Below are positions 46,121-58,205 of a stretch of 64,000 nucleotides of DNA, one piece after another. A program made the position numbers and the translations under genes. The stretch covers positions 1-64,000 of the forward strand of contig PEQM01000039.1 in the NCBI GenBank assembly GCA_002786205.1, in the 5' to 3' direction. Source of the DNA: Legionella sp. GTDB taxonomy: Bacteria; Pseudomonadota; Gammaproteobacteria; Legionellales; Legionellaceae. Below the pieces are notes generated by a model. That model ran no database searches. It worked only from the letters and a program-made list of their open reading frames with translations, and was not told the DNA's origin. Positions within the stretch are counted from its first letter, which is position 1, and every line of letters begins with the position of its first letter.

Positions 46121-47404
46121 CTACCGGAATAATAAATGGGTGGTCTCTAAATTTAATGGATTGTCTTCTGCTCTCTGCTGAATCTCATCCAATTTTTTTA
46201 TTTTTTGTATTTGTTGCTTCATATCTTTTATTTTTTGATATGGATCAGGGCTAATATAATCTGCTGTTAAATAATTGAGTATCGTCCTGATATAAGCTTT
46301 TATCGAATAAGCTTTTTTAGATGATATTGGAATTGACTCTAACTGTTTTTGCGTTTCGTTAATACAATCATTTATCCGTTTATTTTGCTGATTTAATGTT
46401 TCTTCATCTACTATGTTTCCTTTATAATGATTTAAATAGTCTGCATTCACTCTTTCAAGATTGCCTCTTCCTATGGATATGATTTGTTTTACTTGAGAAA
46501 TATCTGAGGACAAGCCAGATTGACTTTGACTTTCTTGTTCTAGTCCGTGCAATTGTCTAAGTAATTCATCATAACAACTTAACGCCTCGGTTATTTTTAT
46601 TTTAACTGAATAAAAATGCTTTTCAGCAGGTTGAAACTGATCCAAATGCAATCTAGAGCTTATTATGGGCGATGTTTTCCAATAAAACTCTTGATCCTTT
46701 AATGCATTGATTCGATTGTTCAATTGTTCCAGATCTGTATGCATGTGCGAATACTCAGGATCAAATTTTAATCGAATGATTAACGCCGTTAAGTTCACTG
46801 AGTTATCAAATCCTATTTTATTTAATCGACTTTTTACTCTATTAATTTCCACAACTAACTCTTCATCGGTAGGCGGCTTGTTCTCTACTGACTTTAATAA
46901 AGTTGCTAATGTTGTATCAATATTATTTATTAACTCGTCTTTAATCGGGCACTCAAGCTCATCTTTTTTAATAGCACTGAGTAAATTATCCGTACTTCCT
47001 GGTCTTTGTATAAAATAGTTGCCTAACTCTTTTCCATCAAAAATACCGACTTCTCTAAATAAATTCATCACATAGGTTTTACAATTGTAATTCATCAGAT
47101 TATAAGTATGCTGCTCTTTTTTATCTTTTTCTAATTTACTTTTAATTTGATTAAATTCTTTTTCAGATATTAAATAAGTTCTGTGTTTGGCTTGTGACTT
47201 AGAGCCATAAAGCAGGCGAGTGGCAAAGTTTTCTGTTGTCAGTTTTCCTGGCTTATCGAATATATCAAAAAAAGAATTTGATGGTGACAGCTTGCCAAAA
47301 CCAACTTGCTCTACAATTTTAGTTGACTCTCCAGGGCTTGCCTGTTGCGACAAGATAAGGCCTGCATGCCCTTTCATTTCAATATAGCCAACATGGAAGA
47401 TCAT
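46121..47404 (-). CDS. Effector candidate: possible permuted papain-like N-domain plus coiled coil
   Basis: A 427-residue protein that I do not recognise as a named family. Near the N-terminus GHAGLIL (about residues 12-18) and, about 90 residues later, NYNCKTYVMNLFREVGIF supply a His-then-Cys order as in circularly permuted NlpC/P60 or LRAT-like folds, where such proteins act as peptidases or acyltransferases. The remaining about 280 residues are charged, heptad-like and probably coiled coil. The end ETTHLLFR follows an acidic run, as in Dot/Icm signals. The gene is more AT-rich than its neighbours, has TATAAT upstream, no clear ribosome binding site, and stands alone between hemY and pnp, suggesting acquisition. 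Function is inferred only. Confidence 0.65.
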   Translation of the reverse strand: MIFHVGYIEMKGHAGLILSQQASPGESTKIVEQVGFGKLSPSNSFFDIFDKPGKLTTENFATRLLYGSKSQAKHRTYLISEKEFNQIKSKLEKDKKEQHTYNLMNYNCKTYVMNLFREVGIFDGKELGNYFIQRPGSTDNLLSAIKKDELECPIKDELINNIDTTLATLLKSVENKPPTDEELVVEINRVKSRLNKIGFDNSVNLTALIIRLKFDPEYSHMHTDLEQLNNRINALKDQEFYWKTSPIISSRLHLDQFQPAEKHFYSVKIKITEALSCYDELLRQLHGLEQESQSQSGLSSDISQVKQIISIGRGNLERVNADYLNHYKGNIVDEETLNQQNKRINDCINETQKQLESIPISSKKAYSIKAYIRTILNYLTADYISPDPYQKIKDMKQQIQKIKKLDEIQQRAEDNPLNLETTHLLFR

Positions 47405-47444
47405 AAAATTATCATTGTGATTTTATTATAATCATAATAGCATA

Positions 47445-47660
47445 TTAAATACAGAGAGGGCAATAAGCAATCAAATATGGATTGATTGTATTTATAACCT
47501 CTTGATAATAGTTGCGCGGAAAAATTAGAATTGCATTTGGGTGCAAAGAGTGCACAGAGAACCAAGTACTACCGACAGGGATAGGTGAGCTTTTTTTGCA
47601 GTGACGTTCTTCAACAGGCGCCCAATACGGTAACTTGAGAAGTGTTGCGAATAGTTTCAA
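47445..47660 (-). CDS. Doubtful small open frame, possible remnant
   Basis: A 71-codon frame with a TTG start and no ribosome binding site. Its translation (for example SSPIPVGSTWFSVHS, YLIAYCPLCI) looks protein-like but matches nothing I know. It lies between the pnp terminator and the effector candidate and could be the eroded end of a lost gene. Otherwise the 47405-47762 gap holds only the terminator at 47674. Confidence 0.2.
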   Translation of the reverse strand: MKLFATLLKLPYWAPVEERHCKKSSPIPVGSTWFSVHSLHPNAILIFPRNYYQEVINTINPYLIAYCPLCI

Positions 47661-47673
47661 TAGATTTTAAAGT

Positions 47674-47707
47674 GAATAAAAGGAGGACAACAGCGCTCCT
47701 TTTATTC
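47674..47707 (-). terminator. Terminator-like hairpin after pnp
   Basis: GAATAAAAGGAG and CTCCTTTTATTC are perfect 12-base complements around a ten-base loop, 56 bases past the pnp stop. The T-rich side lies inside the 3' arm. Confidence 0.65.
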
Positions 47708-47762
47708 AATGATGGTGCGTATCGGTTCACCGCATTTTAAGTGCTGCAGGTGAAATTGACGA

Positions 47763-49919
47763 TTATTCTTCTTCGGAAGCATCCATAGGCTCGACTGCTT
47801 CTTTACTCTCATTTACAATAGCCGCCACCGATTCAGTCGCTTGCGGTTTGTCTTTCCATTCCAACTTGACACGACCTTGTTTGTCAATGCCGGCGACAAA
47901 AACTTCTATTTCTTGTCCTTCTTGCAACACTTCTTCTACTTTTTGTGAGCGGTCATTACAAATCTGTGAAATATGAAGCAAGCCATCTTTACCTGGCAAC
48001 AAATTAATAAAGGCACCAAAATCAACGATTTTGCTTACTTTACCTTGGTAGGTCACTCCTACTTCAATTTCAGCAATTAGTAGTTTAATTTGTTTTTGTG
48101 CTTCTTCCAAAGCGTCTGCATCAGGGGAAAACAACTGAACAACACCCGTATCATCAATGTCTATAGAAACGCCTGTACTTTCAATCAGTCCTTTGATTGT
48201 TGCACCACCTTTTCCAATGATCGTACGAATTTTGTCTTCTGCCACTTTCATAGTAGTAATCCGTGGTGCATGCTGAGACAATTCAGTGCGGTGCTCTGCC
48301 AAGGCATTATTCATCACGCCCAGAATATGCAGGCGGCCTGCCAATGCTTGCTCTAAAGCCTGTTCGATAATTTCATTGGTTATCCCTGTGATTTTCATAT
48401 CCATTTGTAAAGCAGTAATACCTTGCTCTGTACCGGCTACTTTGAAATCCATATCGCCTAAATGATCTTCATCACCTAAAATATCAGTCAAAACGGCAAA
48501 ACGATCTTGCTCTTTAATCAATCCCATCGCCACACCTGCCACAGGCGCTTTCATCGGCACACCAGCATCCATTAAGGCAAGGCTCGTACCGCACACGGTA
48601 GCCATAGAACTGGAACCATTAGATTCTGTAATCTCAGAAACCACACGGAGTACATATGGAAATTCACTGGCTTGTGGCAATACCGCCATTAATGCACGTT
48701 TTGCCAAACGACCATGACCGATTTCACGTCGCTTGGGACTACCGACCATGCCGGTTTCACCTACAGAATAGGGAGGGAAGTTGTAATGAAGCATGAAGCG
48801 ATCTTTAGCATCGCCATTGATGGTATCTAATAGCTGTGCATCCCTGTCATTGCCCAACGTAGCAACCACTATGGCCTGTGTTTCACCACGAGTAAACAAG
48901 GCAGAACCATGTGTTCTTTCAAGGAATTTAGTACGAATGGCAATCGGTCTTACCGTTTTTTGATCGCGACCATCAATACGTGGCTCACCATCTAAAATAC
49001 GATTACGAACAATACTGCTTTCCAAATCAGAAAATAAATTAGCCAGTACATCAGCAGACAACTCATTATTTTCAGCCAGCAAAGCGGCAATGACTTGCTC
49101 TTTCAATTCGGCTAAACGCTGATGACGTTGTTGTTTGTCCTTAATTAAATAAGCTGCCTCCACCTCTGGCTTGGCCACATCAGCCATCCGCGCGCGCAAG
49201 GCTGCATCCACAGCAACAGGTTGCCACTGCCAAGGCGCCTTGCCACCTTCTTCTGCCAGACTATTAATGGCTTTAATCACATTTTGCATCATTTCATGAC
49301 CAAACATAATGGCGCCGCGCATAATGTCTTCGCTTAACTCTTTGGCTTCAGATTCCACCATCAAAATGGCATCTTTGGTACCTGCAACCACTAAATCAAG
49401 AGCTGACTGCTCTAATGCTTTTTTGCTGGGGTTTAATAAATAAATCCCGTCTTTATATCCTACACGCGCAGCGCCAATGGGACCTGCAAAAGGAACACCG
49501 GCAAGACACAATGCCGCGGAAGCACCTATCATGGCTAAAATATCAGCAGACACTTCAGGATTAAATGATAAAACCGTTGCAATCACTTGTATTTCATTGT
49601 GAAAGCCTTCAGGAAACAAAGGGCGTATGGGTCGGTCAATCAAACGAGAAACTAATGTTTCATGATCACTAGGGCGTCCCTCTCTTTTGGTATAACCACC
49701 AGGAATTTTGCCTATGGCATAAAACTTTTCAATATAGTTTACCGTCAGCGGAAAAAAACTGTTTTGCTCTGCTCCGTCTTTTTTAGCAACCGCCGTAACC
49801 AATACCTGGGTGCCGTTCATACTCACCAACACGGCGCCATCTGCCTGACGGGCAATTTCACCTGTTTCTAACCTTAATGTGTGTTCACCAAATGCTACTT
49901 CTTTAATAATTTTAGCCAC
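47763..49919 (-). CDS. pnp: Polyribonucleotide nucleotidyltransferase
   Basis: Phosphorolytic 3'-5' exonuclease of the RNA degradosome. The 718-residue protein has two RNase PH domains ([14 protein letters not shown] in the first; [20 protein letters not shown], cited in part as [14 protein letters not shown], in the second), a KH domain ([13 protein letters not shown] near residue 565) and an S1 domain ([11 protein letters not shown] near 645). It lies after rpsO with a terminator hairpin between them. Confidence 0.98.
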   Translation of the reverse strand: MAKIIKEVAFGEHTLRLETGEIARQADGAVLVSMNGTQVLVTAVAKKDGAEQNSFFPLTVNYIEKFYAIGKIPGGYTKREGRPSDHETLVSRLIDRPIRPLFPEGFHNEIQVIATVLSFNPEVSADILAMIGASAALCLAGVPFAGPIGAARVGYKDGIYLLNPSKKALEQSALDLVVAGTKDAILMVESEAKELSEDIMRGAIMFGHEMMQNVIKAINSLAEEGGKAPWQWQPVAVDAALRARMADVAKPEVEAAYLIKDKQQRHQRLAELKEQVIAALLAENNELSADVLANLFSDLESSIVRNRILDGEPRIDGRDQKTVRPIAIRTKFLERTHGSALFTRGETQAIVVATLGNDRDAQLLDTINGDAKDRFMLHYNFPPYSVGETGMVGSPKRREIGHGRLAKRALMAVLPQASEFPYVLRVVSEITESNGSSSMATVCGTSLALMDAGVPMKAPVAGVAMGLIKEQDRFAVLTDILGDEDHLGDMDFKVAGTEQGITALQMDMKITGITNEIIEQALEQALAGRLHILGVMNNALAEHRTELSQHAPRITTMKVAEDKIRTIIGKGGATIKGLIESTGVSIDIDDTGVVQLFSPDADALEEAQKQIKLLIAEIEVGVTYQGKVSKIVDFGAFINLLPGKDGLLHISQICNDRSQKVEEVLQEGQEIEVFVAGIDKQGRVKLEWKDKPQATESVAAIVNESKEAVEPMDASEEE

Positions 49920-49947
49920 GAGTAGTTCCTTATTAGCAATGATAACG

Positions 49948-49976
49948 AAAAAAGGCGCAGATAGACTGCGCCTTTT
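49948..49976 (-). terminator. rpsO terminator in the pnp leader
   Basis: AAAAGGCGCAG/CTGCGCCTTTT with a five-base loop, followed on the minus strand by a six-T run. It ends 28 bases before the pnp ATG. In E. coli the same interval carries a terminator and an RNase III site by which PNPase controls its own mRNA; a similar arrangement is likely. Confidence 0.85.
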
Positions 49977-50030
49977 CTTTTTAAATCAGTATTGAATACC
50001 ATGCTGCTCTCAAGAGCAATGCCCTGGTTA

Positions 50031-50306
50031 TCAATAAGAATCTCTTAAGCCAAGAGATTGAATTAATGTCTGATAGCGCCCACTGTCGTTACGCTTCAAA
50101 TATTTTAACAATTTACGGCGCTTGTTAACCAATGTTTGCAAGCCACGTCGAGAGTGGAAATCTTTCTTATTGGCTTTGAAATGATCAGTTAAATACTTAA
50201 TGCGACCGGTCATTAAAGAAACCTGGACTTCAGGGGAACCAGTGTCTTTATCGGCACGTTGGTATTCATTAATAATTGCTGCTTTATCTGCGCTGTTTAG
50301 CGACAT
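50031..50306 (-). CDS. rpsO: 30S ribosomal protein S15
   Basis: A 91-residue 16S-rRNA-binding protein with the invariant [15 protein letters not shown] and [20 protein letters not shown] segments. It stands between truB and pnp in the conserved order with 150 bases of non-coding leader toward truB. Confidence 0.98.
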   Translation of the reverse strand: MSLNSADKAAIINEYQRADKDTGSPEVQVSLMTGRIKYLTDHFKANKKDFHSRRGLQTLVNKRRKLLKYLKRNDSGRYQTLIQSLGLRDSY

Positions 50307-50458
50307 TATACACTCCTGGAACTACTAAATGTTCATTTAAAGGCGGACATTCTACCAAGGCATTTCTAGCGAAACAAGATCTGAAAATTAATTTGTTTAA
50401 AATAATTTCATATTTGCATTAATAAAAAGCAAATATGAAACTATTTAAGCAATATTAA

Positions 50459-51352
50459 TTAAAAAGACAACAAGCGTTTTGCTTTTAAATCCCCATTGTA
50501 TTGCTGTTCACCTAACCCTATAAATTGATTCTGCTCATCATACAAACGAACACATTCAACCTGATCTTCCAATTTTTTACCTGCAATGACTCTTCCTTGA
50601 CGCAATAGTAAGACCTCTTCATCAGAAAGAGATATAGCAGGCAAATAAGTCACCGCTTTATCCATGGGAATAAGGCAAGCTTGCTGCTCTTCTTCCGACA
50701 TCAACTGTAGCTGTTCCAGACTAAACATAGGCTCTTGTTCAAAGCCTGCTGTGTAGACGCGATGTAATTGTGTGACATGAGCACCTACTTGTAAGGCATC
50801 GCCAATATCTTCTACCAAATTTCTAATATAAGTCCCTTTGCTACAAACCACTCGCAGAGAAAAATGATGGTCCTGAAAAGCAATCAATTCTAATTGTTTA
50901 ATTACTATATCCCGTGCAGGACGAACCACTTCTTTTCCTGCCCTGGCTAGCTTATACAAAGGCACACCCTGATGCTTTAGTGCAGAAAACATCGAGGGGA
51001 CTTGTTTTAAATGGCCTGTATACTGACTTAAAACCTCTTCCAACTGTTGAGTCGTTATATTGACTTGCTCTGCACGGGCAATAATCTCACCCATAGCATC
51101 TGCCGTTGTCGTTTTAAATCCTAACAGCCCGGTACTAGCATAACATTTGTCAGCATCTAACAAATACTGGCATATTTTAGTAGCCTCACCAAAACAAATC
51201 GGTAACATCCCTGTTGCCAAGGGATCCAGACTGCCTGTATGACCAGCTTTTTGCGCTTGGAAAATTTTTTTTGCTTTTTGCAAGGCACTATTTGAACTAA
51301 TGCCTTGCGGCTTATTCAACAACAAAATTCCATTGACTTTTTTTTTATTCAT
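50459..51352 (-). CDS. truB: tRNA pseudouridine-55 synthase
   Basis: Makes the pseudouridine in the T loop of tRNAs. The 297-residue protein shows [17 protein letters not shown] and the catalytic [15 protein letters not shown] with Asp43. The ATG at 51352 gives the normal N-terminus and overlaps rbfA by eight bases; longer frames run back into rbfA. A short PUA-like C-terminus is present. Confidence 0.97.
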   Translation of the reverse strand: MNKKKVNGILLLNKPQGISSNSALQKAKKIFQAQKAGHTGSLDPLATGMLPICFGEATKICQYLLDADKCYASTGLLGFKTTTADAMGEIIARAEQVNITTQQLEEVLSQYTGHLKQVPSMFSALKHQGVPLYKLARAGKEVVRPARDIVIKQLELIAFQDHHFSLRVVCSKGTYIRNLVEDIGDALQVGAHVTQLHRVYTAGFEQEPMFSLEQLQLMSEEEQQACLIPMDKAVTYLPAISLSDEEVLLLRQGRVIAGKKLEDQVECVRLYDEQNQFIGLGEQQYNGDLKAKRLLSF

Positions 51353-51722
51353 GATCATCAGAACCAAGACCATCTGCATCACTGGCATTGGCATTGTCTA
51401 TCAAGCGGCTTAAACGCTCGCCATATTCAATAGATTCATCATAAACAAAATGCAACTGCGGGATAGTACGTAAACTGATACTGCGTGCCAGCACGCTACG
51501 CAAATACCCTGCGGCTGCATTTAAAATGCTCGCAACTAATTCTTTATCATCATTAAATACCGTAAAATAGATCTTGGCATGACCTAGATCCGCGGCAACT
51601 TTTACCGCAGACAAAGTAATAAAACCCTTTAAACGCGGATCTCTTACTTCTTGCGGAATGATCTGCGCCAGCTTGCGTTGGATCATTCCTGCGATGCGGT
51701 CTGTTCTTTTAAAATTACTCAT
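51345..51722 (-). CDS. rbfA: Ribosome-binding factor A
   Basis: A 125-residue KH-fold factor for 16S rRNA 5' end maturation and cold adaptation. [17 protein letters not shown] at the start and the segment [27 protein letters not shown] (cited in part: [15 protein letters not shown]) are family hallmarks. It shares one base with the infB stop and is followed with overlap by truB. Confidence 0.96.
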   Translation of the reverse strand: MSNFKRTDRIAGMIQRKLAQIIPQEVRDPRLKGFITLSAVKVAADLGHAKIYFTVFNDDKELVASILNAAAGYLRSVLARSISLRTIPQLHFVYDESIEYGERLSRLIDNANASDADGLGSDDHE

Positions 51723-54289
51723 TAGACATCACGCTTAATTTCAACGATTTCATAGACTTCAATTAAATCGCCTACTCTAACATCATTATAGTTTTTCACC
51801 CCAATACCACACTCAAAGCCTTGTCTGACTTCTAATACATCGTCTTTAAAACGACGCAAGGACTCTAGAGTTCCTTCATAAATAACAACGTTAGAGCGCA
51901 ATACGCGAATAGGATTATTACGTTTAATAACCCCTTCTATGACCATCGTTCCAGCAATAGCACCAATCTTGGGAGACTTAAACACATCGCGGACTTCTGC
52001 CGTTCCTGTAATTTCTTCTTTAAATTGCGGTGCCAGCATACCACTTAAAGCGCCTTTAATCTGATCAACAATGTCATAAATAACACTATAGTAATGCAAG
52101 GAGACTGATTCTTGTTCTGCCAAGCGTTTTCCAGCATTATCTGCCCTGACATTAAAGCCGATTAACAACGCATTAGAAGCAATAGCCAAGTGTACATCCG
52201 ATTCAGTAATTCCGCCTACGCCATTAGAAATTACTTGTACCGTCACTTCATCATTAGACAGTTTTACCAAAGCATCGGAGATGGCTTCAAGAGATCCTTG
52301 TACATCCGCTTTTAATACGATATTAAGAATTTTGGATTCCGCAGCAGTCATGTTTTCCATGATACCTTCCAAAGAAGATTTCTGACGACGTGCCAGCTTC
52401 ACATCTCTGAATTTGCCTTGACGGAATAAAGCCACTTCACGCGCTTTTTTCTCATCAGCAACAACGACGGCTTCGTCTCCTGCATGAGGAATAGCGGATA
52501 AACCCAATACTTCAACTGGCATGGAAGGACCAGCACTATCAACCAAATCACCATTATCACTGACCAAAGCTCTAACGCGGCCATATTGGAATCCAGCTAA
52601 TAAAATGTCTCCCTTGCGCAAAGTACCACTTTGCACCAAAACAGTGGCCACCGGGCCTCGTCCTTTATCCAGTCGAGACTCAATCACTACCCCTTTGGCC
52701 GAACCATCAGTTGGTGCTTGTAATTCAAGTACTTCCGATTGTAATAAAATGGCATCCAATAATTCATCTATACCTAAACCTGACTTGGCAGAGATATTAA
52801 CAAACATGGTGTCACCACCCCAGGCTTCAGGAATCACTTCATAAACTGACAATTCATTCATTACCCGTTCTGGATCAGCGCCATGCTTATCCATTTTGTT
52901 AATAGCAACAATCATTGGCACTTTAGCGGCTTTGGCATGTTGAATGGCTTCGATAGTTTGTGGCTTTACACCATCATCAGCAGCAACAATAAGTACGACG
53001 ATATCAGTAGCCTGAGCCCCCCTGGCTCTCATTGCAGTAAATGCAGCATGGCCTGGTGTATCAAGAAAGGTAATATCACCTTTAGGTGTGCTCACATGAT
53101 AAGCACCGATATGCTGAGTAATTCCGCCTGCTTCACCCGCGGCCACCTTGGCGCGTCGTATGTAATCTAAAAGGGAAGTTTTACCATGGTCTACATGCCC
53201 CATAATGGTAACAACTGGCGCACGCGATTGCGTGTCTGTTCCCGTAGCAAGGGCTTCGCCTAAATTGGTTTCAATGGCATCTTCTTTCAAGGCAACCGCT
53301 TTATGCCCCATTTCTTCAACTACAATAACAGCCGTTTCCTGATCGATAACCTGATTAATGGTTGCCATGGCACCCATAGACATCATGATCTTAATCACTT
53401 CCGCAGCTTTTACAGACATGCGCTTGGCCAAATCAGCGACAGTAATCGTTTCTGGAACCAGCACTTCTCTGATTACAGGTGTTGTTGGCAAAGCAAAACC
53501 ATGAGTTAATGACTCTTCTGCTTCACGATATTTATCTGATTTTTCAGAGCCCTTACGCTTTTTAAACTTATTGCGACCGGCACGTCTAGGAGCATCTTGA
53601 TCGTCTTCCTCACGCTCAAAAGTTTGATACTTGGGCTTCTTTTTGCCTTTTTTAAATTCACTGGTTTCTGTTTCGTTTGTGCTGGTTTCTGTGTGCTTTT
53701 TCTTGGCGACTTTGGCCTCTTCTTTTTTTGCCAACGCCACTTCATCAGTCGGCGCATCAGCGACTTCTACGGAAACAGCTTCTGCCGTATCAGATGCCGT
53801 CGCCTCAGGCGCAATCGCGTCTGTATCCGTAATCTCTTGTTTTATCTCTGCTTCAATAGATACAACAGCGTCTTCAGTGATTATGGCTTCCTCTGCTACA
53901 GCAGGATGCAGATCTGCATCCTGCTCGGTTATTTCATTGATCGATTCAGTCACCTCTTGTTCTTCAACAGGGGCATCCACCACAACGCTACGCTTAACAA
54001 AAGTTTTCTTTTTACGCACTTCAACGCTCACTGTTTTTCCACTGTGCACATCATGGCCAACAGTCACTTGAGACACGCTCTTTTTTCGTAGAGTAATTCG
54101 CTCAGGAGCCGTGCTGGCTACCCGATCAGAATTACCTTTCAAAAAATTAAGCAAAACTCTTTTTTGCTCTTCATTCACAGTTTGATGTTCATCAGAAAAA
54201 GACAAACCTGCTTCTTGCAACTGGTTTAATAAGCGCTCAACCGGGATACCAACTACTTGAGCTAATTGCTTCACCGTTACATCCGCCAT
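51722..54289 (-). CDS. infB: Translation initiation factor IF-2
   Basis: GTPase that brings initiator tRNA to the 30S subunit. The 855-residue protein has an IF2_N helical domain, a long charged low-complexity linker (about 70-270), then the G domain with [22 protein letters not shown] and the IF-2 domains II-IV. Its place after nusA is conserved. Stretches of acidic and basic repeats in the linker are normal for the family. Confidence 0.98.
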   Translation of the reverse strand: MADVTVKQLAQVVGIPVERLLNQLQEAGLSFSDEHQTVNEEQKRVLLNFLKGNSDRVASTAPERITLRKKSVSQVTVGHDVHSGKTVSVEVRKKKTFVKRSVVVDAPVEEQEVTESINEITEQDADLHPAVAEEAIITEDAVVSIEAEIKQEITDTDAIAPEATASDTAEAVSVEVADAPTDEVALAKKEEAKVAKKKHTETSTNETETSEFKKGKKKPKYQTFEREEDDQDAPRRAGRNKFKKRKGSEKSDKYREAEESLTHGFALPTTPVIREVLVPETITVADLAKRMSVKAAEVIKIMMSMGAMATINQVIDQETAVIVVEEMGHKAVALKEDAIETNLGEALATGTDTQSRAPVVTIMGHVDHGKTSLLDYIRRAKVAAGEAGGITQHIGAYHVSTPKGDITFLDTPGHAAFTAMRARGAQATDIVVLIVAADDGVKPQTIEAIQHAKAAKVPMIVAINKMDKHGADPERVMNELSVYEVIPEAWGGDTMFVNISAKSGLGIDELLDAILLQSEVLELQAPTDGSAKGVVIESRLDKGRGPVATVLVQSGTLRKGDILLAGFQYGRVRALVSDNGDLVDSAGPSMPVEVLGLSAIPHAGDEAVVVADEKKAREVALFRQGKFRDVKLARRQKSSLEGIMENMTAAESKILNIVLKADVQGSLEAISDALVKLSNDEVTVQVISNGVGGITESDVHLAIASNALLIGFNVRADNAGKRLAEQESVSLHYYSVIYDIVDQIKGALSGMLAPQFKEEITGTAEVRDVFKSPKIGAIAGTMVIEGVIKRNNPIRVLRSNVVIYEGTLESLRRFKDDVLEVRQGFECGIGVKNYNDVRVGDLIEVYEIVEIKRDV

Positions 54290-54372
54290 ATTTTAATCCC
54301 CTTTCAGCTATAGTATACGCTGCATCTATTTTTATACTGTATACACCTAACAGGTGCAAGTTTGAATTCAAT

Positions 54373-55851
54373 CTATAAAAACCAAGGCTCTCTTGCTTTC
54401 ATAATTAAAGCCCCTGCCTGTTCTTCTGTCATCGTATCTACATCTAATAAATCATCAACAGAAAGCTCAGCCAAATCTTCCATTGTTCTTATTCCTTTGC
54501 TTGCTAATTTATGCGCTAACTGTTCCGTCATGCCATCCATTTCCAATAAGGACTGATCTGGTGAATTATTGACATTCTTATCGGAAGACAAAGCCATTGT
54601 TAACAACGTATCATTGGCTCTATTCCGCAACTCTTCTACGATTTCATCATCAAATTCTTCAATGGCTAACAACTCTTCTTTAGGAACATAAGCCACTTCT
54701 TCCAAAGAAGAAAAGCCTTGTGAAACCAGTAAGGCAGCAATTTCTTCGTCAATTTCCAAAGCGTCAGTAAATAATTTGATTATTTTTCCTGATTCTTCCT
54801 GATTTTTATTGTCAAATTCATCAGTGGTCATGACATTTAATGTCCAGCCAGTTAACTGACTTGCTAATCTGACATTTTGCCCATTTCTTCCTATGGCCTG
54901 AGACAACTGCTCTTTAGTTACCGCCAAATCCATGGTGTTGGTGTCTTCGTCAACGACAATAGAGGTAATATCAGCAGGAGCCATAGAGTTAATCACTAAC
55001 TGCGCAGGATTATCATCCCATAGAACGATATCGACACGCTCACCACCTAATTCGGTAGAAACGGCCTGTACTCGGGCACCACGCATTCCCACACAGGCGC
55101 CAATGGGATCAATCCGTCCATCATTGGTTTTAACCGCAATTTTAGATCGATTACCAGGATCTCTGGCTGCCGCTTTAATGTCAATGATGTTTTCACCAAT
55201 TTCCGGCACTTCAATGCGAAACAGCTCGATAAGCATTTCATTTCGTGTCCGACTCACAAAAAGCTGTGGCCCTCTGGACTGTGGTGTAATCTCATACAAA
55301 TAAGCTCGGACTCTATCATTAACCCTAAACATTTCATGTGGCAACATTTCGGTACGCGGAAGAAAAGCTTCTGCTTTGCCGCCCAAATCGATGATGACAT
55401 TGTCTCTGGTTACTTTCTTAACTGTACCATAAACCAGCTGACCTAACTTACCTCGAAATTGCTCTATGACCAGATCACGTTCAGCTTCACGAACTTTTTG
55501 CATGATAACCTGACGGGCAGTCTGCGCTTCGATACGACCAAATTCAACCGAGGGAATACTTTCTTCTATTCGCTCATTCAATTCTATAGCGGGATTACGT
55601 TCTCGAGCTTGAGCTAAAGTCAACTCTCTGTCCGGAAATTCAAGGGCATCGTCTTCTACTACATCCCAATAACGAAACGTTTCATACTCCCCTGTATGAG
55701 GATCCAATTTGATACGAACACCAACGTCCATTCCTAAAATTTTACGAGCAGCAGACTCCAAAGCGGCCTGAATGGCTAATAAAATAACTTCTTTACTAAC
55801 CCCTTTTTCATTTGATAATGCTTCAGCAATTAATAATAACTGTTTGCTCAT
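54373..55851 (-). CDS. nusA: Transcription termination/antitermination protein NusA
   Basis: A 492-residue RNA polymerase factor. Domains in order: NTD binding polymerase, S1 ([25 protein letters not shown] region at about 130), two KH domains ([20 protein letters not shown] near 290, then [18 protein letters not shown]), and two acidic C-terminal helix-hairpin-helix repeats as in E. coli. It lies 11 bases after rimP. Confidence 0.98.
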   Translation of the reverse strand: MSKQLLLIAEALSNEKGVSKEVILLAIQAALESAARKILGMDVGVRIKLDPHTGEYETFRYWDVVEDDALEFPDRELTLAQARERNPAIELNERIEESIPSVEFGRIEAQTARQVIMQKVREAERDLVIEQFRGKLGQLVYGTVKKVTRDNVIIDLGGKAEAFLPRTEMLPHEMFRVNDRVRAYLYEITPQSRGPQLFVSRTRNEMLIELFRIEVPEIGENIIDIKAAARDPGNRSKIAVKTNDGRIDPIGACVGMRGARVQAVSTELGGERVDIVLWDDNPAQLVINSMAPADITSIVVDEDTNTMDLAVTKEQLSQAIGRNGQNVRLASQLTGWTLNVMTTDEFDNKNQEESGKIIKLFTDALEIDEEIAALLVSQGFSSLEEVAYVPKEELLAIEEFDDEIVEELRNRANDTLLTMALSSDKNVNNSPDQSLLEMDGMTEQLAHKLASKGIRTMEDLAELSVDDLLDVDTMTEEQAGALIMKAREPWFL

Positions 55852-55862
55852 TGTTCGCCTCT

Positions 55863-56306
55863 CTAGATTGCCAAACTGGCTTTTACAATATTTGAATAAA
55901 GCAATTCTTGATGTTCATCGTTTATGTCCAGCACCACGGAGTTATCAGAGGCAGAGACAATCATCCCTTTTAACTTACGCTTCCCATTCACTGGCTTAAA
56001 CACTTTAACGTCAACCTCTTGCCCAATGTAGCGTTGGTACTGCCAACTGTAAAATAAAGGCTTGGGAATACCTGGAGAAGATATTTCCAAGCTGTAATTA
56101 CCCGATATCGGATCTTCTACATCAAGGACGGCACTGATTTGACGGCTCACTAGCTGACAATCATCAATGCTGATTCCATCTTCTTTATCAATATAAATAC
56201 GTAACAGGGCGTGTTTGCCTTGAGACAGGTATTCACAACCCCACAACTCATATCCCATGCTATTAACCGTAGGTAATAGCAACGTCACTAATTCATCTCG
56301 TATCAT
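55863..56306 (-). CDS. rimP: Ribosome maturation factor RimP
   Basis: A 147-residue 30S maturation factor. [26 protein letters not shown] and the [10 protein letters not shown] motif ([12 protein letters not shown]) are typical of RimP. It starts the protein-coding part of the metY-rimP-nusA-infB operon and follows a 260-base leader after the tRNA terminator. Confidence 0.96.
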   Translation of the reverse strand: MIRDELVTLLLPTVNSMGYELWGCEYLSQGKHALLRIYIDKEDGISIDDCQLVSRQISAVLDVEDPISGNYSLEISSPGIPKPLFYSWQYQRYIGQEVDVKVFKPVNGKRKLKGMIVSASDNSVVLDINDEHQELLYSNIVKASLAI

Positions 56307-56570
56307 ACGTTTAATTATTTAATAAGGGTTAATGCACTTAATTCAGCAACTGATACGCAAAAACACGATAACAGTCCGAATGTATCATGGATTGAAATTC
56401 CAGGAAATTTAAAACAAATGAAAGAAAAAACTATTATCCCATAAGTGGTAAAGGATACATTCGTTCAACCATTACATGGTGACTGTAGCGGTTTTCCCTG
56501 GCTCTGCAACCTCTATTGACGGTTCATTCTTTATTGCGTCTGAACGCACAGATGCTTTATTCAGCATAAT
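56307..56570 (-). other. rimP leader region without a gene
   Basis: No coding region is visible. On the minus strand a weak stem TATCC/GGATA (56453-56457 with 56435-56439) followed after four bases by six T residues could be an attenuator, and GTGCG/CGCAC-type dyads occur near 56535-56550. I could not identify a good promoter, so rimP may depend on read-through from the tRNA promoter. Confidence 0.4.
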
Positions 56571-56592
56571 AAAAAACCCCATAAATGGGGTT
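56571..56592 (-). terminator. Terminator between tRNA-fMet and rimP
   Basis: Minus-strand AACCCC-ATTTAT-GGGGTT followed by a T run (56574-56571). It lies ten bases past the tRNA CCA end and should end or attenuate the tRNA transcript. Confidence 0.8.
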
Positions 56593-56601
56593 CTAATAAA
56601 G

Positions 56602-56678
<77 letters not shown>

Positions 56679-56691
56679 TCAACTGAAAGAA

Positions 56692-56720
56692 AGTATACTA
56701 AAAAGTTCCTCTTCTAGCAA
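56692..56720 (-). promoter_or_regulatory. Promoter of initiator tRNA operon
   Basis: Minus-strand TTGCTA (56720-56715), exactly 17 bases, TATACT (56697-56692); start expected about seven bases before the tRNA 5' end region. Confidence 0.65.
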
Positions 56721-56744
56721 GCCTTTTTCAAGAAAGTTTATAAA

Positions 56745-58187
56745 TTAATTTGCAAAAGCATTAATACACCAGGTAATTAATACCCCAGGGAACAAGCCTA
56801 GTGCTAGCAATGCCAAGCAATTGATTGAATAGACTATACTGCCTGTCTTGCCTACCAAGACCGGTGCCTCTGTCTCTGGTTTGTCAAAATACATGACTTT
56901 AACGATGCGTAAATAATAATATGCACCAATCACCGTAAAGAGTAATCCCAGCACCGCAACCCAGATCAAATGCGCATCAACCAAAGCCTTCAGAACCAAT
57001 AGCTTGGTGAAAAAACCAACTGTAGGCGGTACACCAGCCATAGAGAACATGACGATGAGCATTAAGAAAGCAAACCAGGGATTTCTTTTACTTAAGCCTT
57101 TCAGATCATCAACGGATTCAATTTCCATGCCATGGGAAGAAAGCAAAACCACCAAGCCAAAGGCCGCGGCAGACATCAAGGCATAAATGACAATATAATA
57201 TAAGGCAGCAGAATAGCCTTCTGGTGTCGCGGTTAATAAGCCAAATAAAGTATAACCTATGTGCGAGACAGCAGAGTAAGCAAACAGACGCTTAATATTT
57301 GATTGAACAACAGCCAATAGATTACCCAATCCAGCAGACAACAAAGCCATCACTACCAATACTTGCTGCCATTGTGCAGTAATGTCTATCAAACCTGTAT
57401 TCAATAGGCGATAGGCCATGCCTAGAGCCGCAATTTTGGGGGCAGTACTGATGAACAGAGTCACAGAACTAGGCGCACCTTGATAAGCATCAGGCGCCCA
57501 CATATGAAAAGGAACTGCGGCCAATTTGAAACCTATTCCTGCTAAAATAAACACCACAGCAAAGGACAATAGCAAATTGTCATGATATCCGTTTGCAGCA
57601 ATGGCGTTGGCAACTTCCAATAAATCCAGTTTTCCAGTGGCGCCATAAACCAGAGAAATTCCATACAATAGCATCCCTGAAGCAATCCCACCCATAACAA
57701 AGTACTTAATTGCAGCCTCAGTAGAATCACCATGAGTTCTTCTTATTGCCGTCAAGGCATAAAGAGGTAAAGACATCAATTCCAAGCCCAAATAGACCGT
57801 TAGCATAGAATGTGCCGAAACGAGCACCATCATACCCAGTGTGGCAAAGAGACCCAATACATAATAGTCACCACCAGGCATTTTACGCTCACCAATATAG
57901 GGTTTTGCGTAAATAAAGCTCAGTAGTACGGTCAAGTAAATAAACAACTTCATAATGATGCTGGCATCATCACTGACAAACATGCCATGAAAAGTTAGAG
58001 TAGCATAACTACCCAAGGCCATAAAACTTAAAGCAAAGGCCACCATAAGTCCTAAACAAGCAATCGCATACGCAACACACTTGCATTTATGCTGCAAAAA
58101 TAAATCAGCAAGCAAGGCAAGGCATGCGGTTATTAGCACCACCAATTCAGGAAGTGCTATGGGAAAATTTTGTAGTAATGAGTTCAT
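56745..58187 (-). CDS. nuoN: NADH-quinone oxidoreductase subunit N
   Basis: Antiporter-like proton channel subunit of complex I with about 14 membrane segments in 480 residues. The conserved TM7 lysine region ([21 protein letters not shown]) and the [16 protein letters not shown] motif are present. Last gene of the nuo operon, 19 bases after nuoM. Confidence 0.97.
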   Translation of the reverse strand: MNSLLQNFPIALPELVVLITACLALLADLFLQHKCKCVAYAIACLGLMVAFALSFMALGSYATLTFHGMFVSDDASIIMKLFIYLTVLLSFIYAKPYIGERKMPGGDYYVLGLFATLGMMVLVSAHSMLTVYLGLELMSLPLYALTAIRRTHGDSTEAAIKYFVMGGIASGMLLYGISLVYGATGKLDLLEVANAIAANGYHDNLLLSFAVVFILAGIGFKLAAVPFHMWAPDAYQGAPSSVTLFISTAPKIAALGMAYRLLNTGLIDITAQWQQVLVVMALLSAGLGNLLAVVQSNIKRLFAYSAVSHIGYTLFGLLTATPEGYSAALYYIVIYALMSAAAFGLVVLLSSHGMEIESVDDLKGLSKRNPWFAFLMLIVMFSMAGVPPTVGFFTKLLVLKALVDAHLIWVAVLGLLFTVIGAYYYLRIVKVMYFDKPETEAPVLVGKTGSIVYSINCLALLALGLFPGVLITWCINAFAN

Positions 58188-58205
58188 ATTCGTAACCTTG
58201 CAGTA

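Noticed and set aside
53597-54091. Two long plus-strand open frames opposite infB.
   Set aside because: They mirror the low-complexity acidic/basic linker of IF-2 and have no protein character of their own.
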